From NCBI RefSeq assembly GCF_002886185.1, contig NZ_KZ614146.1, forward strand, positions 3,011,924-3,075,923: a stretch of 64,000 nt of DNA. The letters run 5' to 3'. Every line of letters starts with the position of its first letter. Within the stretch, counting starts at the first letter, position 1. The position numbers and the translations under genes are program-made. The notes below the pieces were generated by a model, which saw only the letters and a program-made list of their open reading frames with translations, was not told the DNA's origin and did no database searches. Source of the DNA: Salipaludibacillus neizhouensis. GTDB lineage: Bacteria; Bacillota; Bacilli; Bacillales; Salisediminibacteriaceae. Positions 8,677 to 16,711 of this stretch are shown in pieces.

Positions 8677-9606
8677 TTACAATAATTGTGTAGCACCAAT
8701 AAAGGTACTGTATAGTGGTCTCACAGAAACCTTAACGGGTGTTTTTATTGGATCAATTTCTTTTTCTAGAGTCTCTCTAAATAATTCAAAAGATTTAGAG
8801 ATTCCTCCACCAAATATAATTACATCCGGTTGAAAAGTATGAACATACTTTGACAAAATCTTTCCTAGTTTTTCACCAAAAAGATTAAATACTTCTTGAG
8901 CTTGGGATTTAATATCACTTTTTGCTAGGATTGCTAGTTCGTGAACATTACTGACATTTATTTTTTTTCCAAGAGCAAGATTTAACAATCCACGTGTGGA
9001 GAAATAATCATCAATGATACCATATTCAAAAGGTTCATTGAATATTTCTCCAGTTTTTGGTACGCCGTATTCACCTCTTACCTGTTTTCCATTATTAATA
9101 AATGCGGACCCACATCCAGTTCCTAACGTAAGACACATATACCTTGAATACATTTTTCCTTGTCCAAAAAAACCTTCTCCAAAGGCAAATAAAGTAGCAT
9201 CATTACCAAATGCTATACAAATAGTTTCACCAAAATAGTTTCTAACTCGACTGTCATATTCTATTAACTTCATAAGCTCTTCTTTTATATTTACCCCATA
9301 AATTGCATCAAACTTGTTTAATTTTATAATGTAGGAAATGCCATTTTCATAATCAAACGGACCAGGAAATCCCATTACCACTCCAGACAATGTAAAGTTT
9401 GAACACCCCTCATTTTTTAATTCCTTTTTAACGATGAAAAGCTGGTCTTTAATAATAAACATCAAATTACTTATGATATTATCTTTATTCTTATTTGCTC
9501 TTGCATCATACGTTTTGATTGTTCTCTCTATAATTTTGTTATCGCGAACGACGGCCGCATGAATAGTAGTTCCACCAACATCCATCGCTATCAAACAATT
9601 AGTCAT
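8677..9606 (-). CDS. ROK-family sugar kinase (probable mannokinase)
   Basis: The 309-residue protein starts with the phosphate-binding loop 'AMDVGGTTIHAAVV' and has the ROK signature region 'LTLGTGCGSAFINNGKQVRG'. 'NDATLFAFGEGFFG' includes the probable catalytic Asp. ROK kinases phosphorylate hexoses at C6. The classic Cys cluster of zinc-binding ROK members is not evident, so it may be an atypical member. Its start overlaps the end of the mannose-6-phosphate isomerase gene by 8 bases, so the two are translationally coupled. Kinase plus isomerase gives mannose to mannose-6-phosphate to fructose-6-phosphate; the mannose specificity is inferred from that pairing. Confidence 0.85.
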   Translation of the reverse strand: MTNCLIAMDVGGTTIHAAVVRDNKIIERTIKTYDARANKNKDNIISNLMFIIKDQLFIVKKELKNEGCSNFTLSGVVMGFPGPFDYENGISYIIKLNKFDAIYGVNIKEELMKLIEYDSRVRNYFGETICIAFGNDATLFAFGEGFFGQGKMYSRYMCLTLGTGCGSAFINNGKQVRGEYGVPKTGEIFNEPFEYGIIDDYFSTRGLLNLALGKKINVSNVHELAILAKSDIKSQAQEVFNLFGEKLGKILSKYVHTFQPDVIIFGGGISKSFELFRETLEKEIDPIKTPVKVSVRPLYSTFIGATQLL

Positions 9607-11368
9607 CTGTCATCTTCACATCCCAATTAGGAGAAACTCCTGCTTTAATTAATTTACACGGAACTTCTCCATTATTTTCAAGCTGAAAAGCACCAAAAAC
9701 TGCAGGAAGAATATACGATTCACCATAATTTATATCTACAAACACAGATGTATCCTTTAAAGAAATGATTCTTACTTTATCGCCTTCAACAAGATTGAAT
9801 AGTAAAAATTCACCATTCGTATTATCAATCCACTGGGTATCAAGATGAATTCGATTAACAAAAAATAAAAGGTCATCTCTTTTCCCAAGATCATACTCTT
9901 CATTGCTACCTTGTTTGTTAATCATTTTAGGTTTAGGTAGTAAGTTATTTTCTACCCAAGGCTTATCCTTATAGGAATCTACATTTGCAAACCCGTAATC
10001 AGTATTAATAGGTCTTGGTTTTCCATCTAAATCTTTTCGTACATAATCATAAATCTTAAATGTGAACCACCACGTAGTTGAAGATATTTCTAAGACTAAG
10101 TTGTTTTTTCCAGCACAATGAACGGTTCCCGAAGGTATATGATAGAGGTTTCCCTTTTTACTCTCCCACTCTTGTATATAGTCTGTAAAAGGGATCGCTT
10201 CCCCAGTTTTTTGAGACATTTCGACTGTTTCTTTGAATTCTTTTATGTTCACATCTTCTGTAAACCCTAAATAAACTTTCGGGTTCCCCTTGGTTTCGAC
10301 TATATAGTAAGATTCTTGTTGCTCTAGTTTTTCATTAAATGCTTCACGTAGGAATGATTCTTTAGGATGAACTTGACAAGATAGATTATCTCCTTCAATC
10401 GTGTCTAGGAAGTTTAATCGAACAGGAAAGTAATCACCAAATAATCCTACAATTCTATCGCCTAGAATTGCATTATTAGCATTCGCCATTACTAACAAAA
10501 AAGGAATTTCCATAGTTTCACCCTTGTTTTCTACTAGGATGGAGTTCTCGGGTGCAATAGGTTCAAAGTTCCATGCACAGTTTGTCATATCATTAGGAAG
10601 ATCAGCCATTTTCTTTAAATATTGCCCCCCCCAAACACCCGGCATAAAAAATGGTTTAACCCGCAATGGAAAATTGGAAATATCCCTAATTATAGCGAGA
10701 AAGTCGGTAATCGTTACGAGCTTAGGTTCGTTTTGATCATTCAAATCTACGTAATAATCAAATTGCGATAAGTTACGTTTACGGTAATTTTCTAAAATAG
10801 GCCACTCCACAAAGTACGAAATTTTAAATTTTTCTACAGCATCGATGTTTGTCTGAAAACCAAAGTTCATTAGAGATTCCTTATGCTTAATTTCTTGACT
10901 TTCTCTTGTAACATCCAAAAATAGAGATATATCTATATCCTTGCTATGAAGATAGCTTGCACCCGGCCCCCATACAATGCACATTTTTTTTGTATCTGAT
11001 TGTTGTCCTAAAAATGTCTGGAGAGTTTCTCTTGCGTCTTCTTCAAAATACGTATCTATTTCTACTTCTGTTACATAACCAAAAGCTCGATTATCTGTTA
11101 TATTTTTATCAAAAAACTCTCTAATCTCCTCTTCTGACTTTAAGAAATCATAGGTCGAGAGCAGTGTTATTTCTTCTTGGTTAAAGTGCAACAGTATTTC
11201 ATTAATAAGCGGTTTAAAGTTTACTCCATGTGTTCCATCAAGTATGACAGTTTGTTTATTGGACAGTGACAGGCTATTCAATAGTGAAACTATTTCCTCA
11301 TAGCCGTATTTTATAGTAGCATTTAGTTGTGTACTACGAACAGGGTTTAAAGGTCTTTTATTATACAT
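9599..11368 (-). CDS. manA: Mannose-6-phosphate isomerase, class I, with extra N-terminal domain
   Basis: The protein has 589 residues, whereas compact Bacillus enzymes have about 315. The isomerase cupin region starts near residue 235 ('PFFMPGVWGGQYL'). It carries the zinc-site motifs 'CQVHPKESF', 'YYIVETKGNPK' and 'HIPSGTVHCAG'. The N-terminal 220 residues resemble a nucleoside-kinase-like fold with a degenerate P-loop ('LDGTHGVNFKPLI', lacking the GK[ST] core), so it probably does not bind ATP in the usual way. The enzyme converts mannose-6-phosphate to fructose-6-phosphate. The ATG has AAAAGGAG ahead, and the gene is coupled to the ROK kinase. The isomerase call is firm; the role of the N-terminal domain is unknown. 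Confidence 0.87.
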   Translation of the reverse strand: MYNKRPLNPVRSTQLNATIKYGYEEIVSLLNSLSLSNKQTVILDGTHGVNFKPLINEILLHFNQEEITLLSTYDFLKSEEEIREFFDKNITDNRAFGYVTEVEIDTYFEEDARETLQTFLGQQSDTKKMCIVWGPGASYLHSKDIDISLFLDVTRESQEIKHKESLMNFGFQTNIDAVEKFKISYFVEWPILENYRKRNLSQFDYYVDLNDQNEPKLVTITDFLAIIRDISNFPLRVKPFFMPGVWGGQYLKKMADLPNDMTNCAWNFEPIAPENSILVENKGETMEIPFLLVMANANNAILGDRIVGLFGDYFPVRLNFLDTIEGDNLSCQVHPKESFLREAFNEKLEQQESYYIVETKGNPKVYLGFTEDVNIKEFKETVEMSQKTGEAIPFTDYIQEWESKKGNLYHIPSGTVHCAGKNNLVLEISSTTWWFTFKIYDYVRKDLDGKPRPINTDYGFANVDSYKDKPWVENNLLPKPKMINKQGSNEEYDLGKRDDLLFFVNRIHLDTQWIDNTNGEFLLFNLVEGDKVRIISLKDTSVFVDINYGESYILPAVFGAFQLENNGEVPCKLIKAGVSPNWDVKMTDD

Positions 11369-11448
11369 AAATATACTCCTTTTTCATTGAACTAATTTAC
11401 TATTCTTCGTTGAAAATACGATTATAAAAAGTTTGCTCATGATATTAC

Positions 11449-12210
11449 CTATTTTAACTTCTCTTCCATTTTCTTTAAATTTTCTAAGCTAAGTGCTAAG
11501 CTATCAAACGGACTTACCTTACATTCATCTTGCTCTATTACGTACCACTCCACCCCGTGTTGTTTTCCCCATGACAAAATGGAACTAAAATCTATGGAAC
11601 CTGTACCCACCTCTGCGAAAAATTCTAAACCATCTGTAGTCATATCTTTAAAATGAAGATAAGGTGTTCTTCCAGTATATTTTTTTATAAATGCTAATGG
11701 ATCAACCCCAGCTTTTTTCACCCAATAAGTATCAATTTCTGGATATATAAAATTATTCCCTTTTGGTTCAAGTATAAATTCAAGAGCACTTTTACCTTCA
11801 ATGGTGGTTTTAAATTCAAAATCATGATTATGATAACCAATACGAAATCCCAATGGAGATAATTTCCTAGCTACCTCTAACAGATCCACTTTCGCTTTCT
11901 TATAACCTTCCACATTTTGCATATACTCTTCCATGTAGTGACAGAAAAAGTCTTTAGAATTAAATAACAGTGATTCTTTCATTACATTATCTAAATCATC
12001 ATTCATACGGTCTAGTCCAATATGCATACCTGCTGTTGCTAAACCAGTTTCCTTAAGAACCTCGGCAATTTCTTCTGCTGAATACCCAAAAAGACCATCA
12101 ATTTGAACGGCTTCCCAGCCCATTTTTTTAAGCTCTCGTAAAACTCCCGGAAAGTCCTGCTTCAACTCATTTCGTAGTGTATATAATTGTGCTGCATAGT
12201 TTAATTCCAT
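11449..12210 (-). CDS. Sugar phosphate isomerase/epimerase (xylose-isomerase-like TIM barrel)
   Basis: This 253-residue protein has the AP-endonuclease-2/xylose-isomerase-like barrel pattern. It begins 'NYAAQLYTLRNELKQDFPG', and further motifs include 'GYHNHDFEF', 'PEIDTYWVKKAGVDP' and 'HFKDM', which hold the usual metal-binding His, Glu and Asp residues. Members isomerise or epimerise free or phosphorylated sugars and inositols. Substrate cannot be assigned from sequence. It lies between the 446-residue unknown gene and manA in the same direction, so it probably acts on a mannose-related sugar. The ATG at 12210 has GAGGAATG ahead. Confidence 0.82.
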   Translation of the reverse strand: MELNYAAQLYTLRNELKQDFPGVLRELKKMGWEAVQIDGLFGYSAEEIAEVLKETGLATAGMHIGLDRMNDDLDNVMKESLLFNSKDFFCHYMEEYMQNVEGYKKAKVDLLEVARKLSPLGFRIGYHNHDFEFKTTIEGKSALEFILEPKGNNFIYPEIDTYWVKKAGVDPLAFIKKYTGRTPYLHFKDMTTDGLEFFAEVGTGSIDFSSILSWGKQHGVEWYVIEQDECKVSPFDSLALSLENLKKMEEKLK

Positions 12211-12342
12211 CTAACATTCCTCCAATTAATAGTATTGTATTTATTAATTCTTTAATTCTCTCAGTAACTTCTTGTGTTTAGAGTTTTTTTCGCCGTTTGT
12301 ATGAATCTGAAAGATAATAAACCCTTCTATGGAAATATAGAC

Positions 12343-13683
12343 TTAATCATCACGTTTCCATATTATTTGTTGTGGATAGAGTAAAGAAACCTCCACCTCT
12401 TTATCGCTAAATATAAACGGTCTACTTGGCATATCACCTCCCCCAAGAAAAAACGATTTGAAAATACCATTTACTCTTATGCTATAGTTACTTTCTGCGC
12501 AAATTTCTTTGATATAAGACACATAAATTTTTTCTATATCACTTATTTTTGTACCTTTTGGAAGTTTAACTGTTGTTGAAAAAGGGCCATCTGCATCATA
12601 TGCCATCTCGAAATTTTGATGTGTAGCACTAAAGAGTGTTTCTTTATTCAGTAACTTCACTTTAAAATCGACTTTCCCTTGAGCGTCTTTCCCCTCAACA
12701 GTAAGTTTAGTTGATTGAATATATAAATAATGACGTGGATCACTCAGCAAAGGTGTGTTTGGATCATGAGATAATTCAAGCCTTTCTTGACGCCTGATCT
12801 CTTTAGCTGAAATCAAATATGTCCATTGGTATTTATCCATAACTGTTTCTCTGTTTAGTTGTCTAGGAAGGCAGGTTGCAGGCTTTAAAAAATAACGGTA
12901 GGTGGATGATATTTGATCTGAAAAATTGCCATTATCCGTTGCAACTTGTAAAATTGGGTGGTTACCAAGACCTCTTGCTCCCTTGAACGGAGTTGTGATA
13001 TGTTCAGCTCCTTGGAAAAACTCCGTCTCATCTTCATTCAATAAACGACGTCCACGAGGATCTACCTTCACTTTATAAACCCATTCTATATCAGAGGTTC
13101 GTCCCCATTTAGACATTAATTTAGTTGCAGTTGTTCCACCATCTTCATGGCTAAAGATAATATGGTACTCTATTATCATCGCTCCATCCTCTGTATGGTC
13201 AGAATAGTAGAATAAAACTAGTGGTGTATCTGTATAACTATTTTCAAATGGAGACATTAAATGACGTCCATAAATAACCGGAGCATGCTGATAGAACACA
13301 ATCTCATAGTCTGACTCCTTTACTTGACGAATCTCTATCATATGAACTATTGCTTCAATTATTAATTTTGATGATTTATTAGATTGGAATACAAATGAAA
13401 GTTCGTGTTCACCAGGCGGTAAACTACCTATCATCCTTTCGTAAGTAAATGGCTCATTTCCATAAAAAAGTATATAATCTTGGTTGTATTCCCCGTTTAA
13501 AAGTACCGTTACAACTGCTGATTCTTTATCTTTCATTCCCCAATCTCCGTCAGGAACAGAACTGGTAAAATTAATAAGTGTTTCCCCAACATCCTTTAAA
13601 GAAAATCTTACAGTTAACTGGTTTTCTCCATGAAGCGTGAAAGGAGTGTTAACGTATGAAAAAGATGTTATAAAATGCTCCAT
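12343..13683 (-). CDS. Unrecognised 446-residue protein of the mannoside regulon
   Basis: I do not recognise this protein. It has no signal peptide or membrane segment. The first 120 residues look like an all-beta carbohydrate-binding sandwich, with 'LTVRFSLKDVG', 'DGDWGMKDKESAVVTVLLNG' and 'PPGEHELSFVF'. The middle is rich in aromatic and acidic residues ('SHEDGGTTATKLMSKWGR'). The end is again beta-rich. No catalytic motif is evident. The start has AGGAGGGAATT ahead. It lies between an aldo/keto reductase and a sugar isomerase, downstream of operator 3. An intracellular glycoside-binding or lyase-like role is possible but is only inference from position. Confidence 0.75.
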   Translation of the reverse strand: MEHFITSFSYVNTPFTLHGENQLTVRFSLKDVGETLINFTSSVPDGDWGMKDKESAVVTVLLNGEYNQDYILFYGNEPFTYERMIGSLPPGEHELSFVFQSNKSSKLIIEAIVHMIEIRQVKESDYEIVFYQHAPVIYGRHLMSPFENSYTDTPLVLFYYSDHTEDGAMIIEYHIIFSHEDGGTTATKLMSKWGRTSDIEWVYKVKVDPRGRRLLNEDETEFFQGAEHITTPFKGARGLGNHPILQVATDNGNFSDQISSTYRYFLKPATCLPRQLNRETVMDKYQWTYLISAKEIRRQERLELSHDPNTPLLSDPRHYLYIQSTKLTVEGKDAQGKVDFKVKLLNKETLFSATHQNFEMAYDADGPFSTTVKLPKGTKISDIEKIYVSYIKEICAESNYSIRVNGIFKSFFLGGGDMPSRPFIFSDKEVEVSLLYPQQIIWKRDD

Positions 13684-13727
13684 AATTCCCTCCTATTCTA
13701 TTCAAAGATTCAAATTGCAGTTATGAA

Positions 13728-14687
13728 TTACCTTGTTTCTACTAATAAATCAACCCATTTCATTTCAGTTTCTGTTAGAACTATATTTGCACCATCTGCG
13801 GACGAATGTAACTCAATCTCATTTTGTGGTCCAATAATAGCTGCAGTAGGGAACGTTTGATTTAAGACATAGGCTAATGCTATTTGAATAGGTGAAACAT
13901 TTTTCTCATCAGCAAGTATCAAAGCTCTATGATAACGCTCCCAATTCTCAGGACTATAAAATACGCGAACCATCTCCTCATCGCTACGTTCTTCTTGACT
14001 AAACCTACCAGAGAAAAAACCACCCGCTTGTGATGACCACGAAAATAATGGCATATTTGTTGTTGAATGCCAATTAACACCCTCATGATCTAACGAAACA
14101 CAACCTGCCCACCTCGGTTCATTACATTTCGCTAAACTTAAATTCGGACTATTAAAGGTAAAACCCACTAGTTTATTTTTCTCTGCGTATTTATTTGCTT
14201 CCTCAATACGTTCATTATTCCAGTTAGAGGTACCAATTGCATGAATTTTCCCAGCAGAAATATGCTTATTTAATATTTCAATAATTGGTCCAACTTCAAC
14301 CTCTAAGTCATCACGATGAAGTGCATAAAAATCAATATAATTAGTATTCAATCGCTCTAAGCTTTCAAACAAATCCTTCTCAATGGAAGCTGGGTTTAGA
14401 CGATTCCCAGGCTCCCCATCATCTGGATGTGCCCCCTTCGTCAAAATTTGAATTCTATCACGATTATTCTTTATCTTAAGCCACTTACCTAATGTTTCTT
14501 CACTCCTTTTGTACTGATGACCAGTATCAAGAAGGTTCCCTCCCTTCTCTAAGAACGCTTCGAGCATTGGAGTCAATTGCCCCTTCTCGTCAAGTTGAAA
14601 AGCCTCAGCTGTTCCCAAAATTAGTTGCGATACCCTTTTATTGATTTTTTGGTTATTAATCGTTGCCTGAACACTAATTGTTTTCAT
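13728..14687 (-). CDS. Aldo/keto reductase
   Basis: The 319-residue TIM-barrel oxidoreductase shows 'GNLLDTGHQYKRSEETLGKW' (catalytic Asp and Tyr), 'ILTKGAH' (Lys), 'YIDFYALHRDD' (His) and 'GTSNWNNERIEEA'. Enzymes of this family reduce aldehydes or ketones, or oxidise sugars, with NADP(H). I chose the ATG at 14687 because the in-frame ATG 15 bases upstream contains the GAGGGGTG ribosome site itself. It is the first gene of the unit 14687-8677 and has the TTAAACCGGTTTAA operator about 100 bases ahead. It probably oxidises or reduces a sugar released from the imported mannoside. Confidence 0.87.
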   Translation of the reverse strand: MKTISVQATINNQKINKRVSQLILGTAEAFQLDEKGQLTPMLEAFLEKGGNLLDTGHQYKRSEETLGKWLKIKNNRDRIQILTKGAHPDDGEPGNRLNPASIEKDLFESLERLNTNYIDFYALHRDDLEVEVGPIIEILNKHISAGKIHAIGTSNWNNERIEEANKYAEKNKLVGFTFNSPNLSLAKCNEPRWAGCVSLDHEGVNWHSTTNMPLFSWSSQAGGFFSGRFSQEERSDEEMVRVFYSPENWERYHRALILADEKNVSPIQIALAYVLNQTFPTAAIIGPQNEIELHSSADGANIVLTETEMKWVDLLVETR

Positions 14688-14790
14688 AGAAACACCCCTC
14701 ATTTTTGATCAGTTAATTCCTCAATATCCTATTTGTTGTTAATAAGAATTATTCTTCCTTTGTCCAATAAAGAAAAGTCTACCTCAGTTT

Positions 14791-14806
14791 ATTAAACCGG
14801 TTTAAT
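14791..14806. promoter_or_regulatory. LacI-type operator 3, ahead of the aldo/keto reductase unit
   Basis: The perfect palindrome ATTAAACCGGTTTAAT is identical to operator 1 and ties this unit to the importer operon. I could not assign a clear -35/-10 pair around it. Confidence 0.72.
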
Positions 14807-15104
14807 AGTACATAAAAAAAATGAAAATTTAATTATTTATAATTCTCTTTTCAAAAATGACCACTTCCACTGGTGAAAATGGAATTTTCACTCTACTATG
14901 AATCAATATACAAGCGACTCTATTCGTATTTATAACATAGTCGCTTGTATATTTAAACCCTTTTTGAAAAATAGTTTTAATATTTTGATTATATATATAA
15001 GTCAATGAGTCCTCTTAATCAAACAGACTTCTTAACAACATTCAAAGGATTTCACCAACTAATCTGCTTAATGTGTCTATAATTCCTTAAGGAGCCGAGC
15101 ATTG

Positions 15105-15213
15105 GTGAAAAACCTAAAATTGTTGTAGAACGGTTAGGTCATAGTCGTGTGGGCAAACACTAGATGCGTACTCTCATGTCAATGCGGACATTCAAGACAA
15201 GACTGCAAGTAAA
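15105..15213 (+). pseudogene. Tyrosine recombinase (integrase) C-terminal remnant, copy 1
   Basis: The plus strand encodes 'VVERLGHSRV', then after a one-base frameshift 'GQTLDAYSHVNADIQDKTAS'. This is the box II region of phage-type integrases with the conserved LGH motif and the catalytic Tyr in 'DAYSH'. No upstream domains remain. A second copy lies at 27895. Copy 1 lacks 24-25 bases present in copy 2, between two AGTAAAT repeats, consistent with a slippage deletion. Confidence 0.65.
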
Positions 15214-15400
15214 TACTGATGCTTTAGCAGGATAAAGTTGCACAAAATTTGCATCAAGTCCAAAATAAAAAAACGTTTAACTGATCAACAATTACAGCTG
15301 AGTGCGTTGTAAAGATCGTTTGTATTTCACTTTGACTAACACTGTTGTTTTCCTTTATCGACATTATAAATTCTCTTTGTGCCTGTGGGTGTAGGTCTTA

Positions 15401-15440
<40 letters not shown>

Positions 15441-15533
15441 TCTTTCTTCCCCCTCCGGAAACTCTTCCCGTCATCATCCCTAAACCTCAATTATCGACTG
15501 AAAATTTTCTGCACCAAACCTTCTTCTCTATTT

Positions 15534-16595
15534 CTACGCCTGTGTTAGAATCTTTGCATTTATATAATCAATGACCTCTTCTGTGGTAGATAATCCGCCT
15601 AAATCTTTTGTTTTTATTCCTTCACCAATTGTCTCTTTAATAGCTTTAAATAACAGTGAGCCTAACTCCTCTAGCCCAAGGTGATCCATCATCATTTTTG
15701 CAGTCCACAATTGTCCAATTGGATTAGCAATACCTTGACCAATAATATCAGGTGCAGAACCATGTACCGGCTCAAACATAGAAGGATAATTACCATTTAG
15801 ATTAATATTTGCTGCAGGAGCTATCCCGATGCTTCCCATAACAGCAGCCCCTAAGTCTGTTAGAATATCACCAAATAGATTACTAGCGACAATAACATCA
15901 AAATGGTGAGGTTTTGAGACTAGAAACGCACATAATGCATCAATGTGATTGCTTTCTATATTTATGTTTGGATATTCCGTGCCGACTTCTTTAAACACTT
16001 GATCCCAAAAGGGCATACTGTGCACAATTCCATTTGATTTCGTTGCACTCGTCACTTTCCCGCTACGTTTTACAGCTAGATCAAAAGCATATCGAATCGT
16101 TCTTTCTGACGCTTTTCTTGTAAAAACAGCATTTTGAATAGCAATTTCATCATCTCCACTGTGAATACGACCACCAACTTCACTGTACTCTCCCTCACTG
16201 TTTTCTCTTACAACAACAAAATCGAAATCATTTGGTTCCGCAAGTGGTGATTTTACTCCCTTTATGTATTGCGCAGGTCGAATATTCACAACTTGCTCAC
16301 ATTCACGACGTATTTTTATCAACAATCCCCAAAGTGAAATATGATCTGGAACAAGTTGTGGATTCCCAACAGCCCCTAAATAGATAGCGTCAGATTGGTG
16401 CAACTTAGCCATACCATCTTTAGGCATCATTTCACCATGCTCTAAATAGTATTCACAACTCCACGGATATTTTTCATACTCAAACTTCACACCACCATGT
16501 ACACTAGCCAATGTATCAAGCACGTTTAATGTTAGTGGAACAACTTCTTTTCCGATTCCATCACCCGGTATTACTGAAAGGTTTAATTTGTTCAT
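15534..16595 (-). CDS. Tartrate/D-malate dehydrogenase family (isopropylmalate dehydrogenase superfamily)
   Basis: The 353-residue beta-decarboxylating dehydrogenase starts 'LSVIPGDGIGKEVVP'. It has the substrate loop 'SLWGLLIKIRRECEQVVNIRP', 'VRENSEGEYSEVGGR', and the metal-site region 'ASNLFGDILTDLGAA'. The 'LWGLLIKIR' variant is the pattern I associate with tartrate dehydrogenase (TtuC) and D-malate dehydrogenase (DmlA), not LeuB or Icd. It would oxidise and decarboxylate D-malate or tartrate with NAD. The ATG at 16595 has AAGGGGGAT ahead; a 36-residue upstream extension has no ribosome site and looks non-coding. It follows the TRAP permease, so uptake and first oxidation are encoded together. 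Confidence 0.85.
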   Translation of the reverse strand: MNKLNLSVIPGDGIGKEVVPLTLNVLDTLASVHGGVKFEYEKYPWSCEYYLEHGEMMPKDGMAKLHQSDAIYLGAVGNPQLVPDHISLWGLLIKIRRECEQVVNIRPAQYIKGVKSPLAEPNDFDFVVVRENSEGEYSEVGGRIHSGDDEIAIQNAVFTRKASERTIRYAFDLAVKRSGKVTSATKSNGIVHSMPFWDQVFKEVGTEYPNINIESNHIDALCAFLVSKPHHFDVIVASNLFGDILTDLGAAVMGSIGIAPAANINLNGNYPSMFEPVHGSAPDIIGQGIANPIGQLWTAKMMMDHLGLEELGSLLFKAIKETIGEGIKTKDLGGLSTTEEVIDYINAKILTQA

Positions 16596-16711
16596 ATTAT
16601 TATCCCCCTTAAAATTTATTAGATAAAAACATGTAAAAGAAAAGGATCTAGTTGCAATACGATTTTTACGTATTGGTTTTACTAGACCCTCTTTTATTAC
16701 CAATAATTGAT

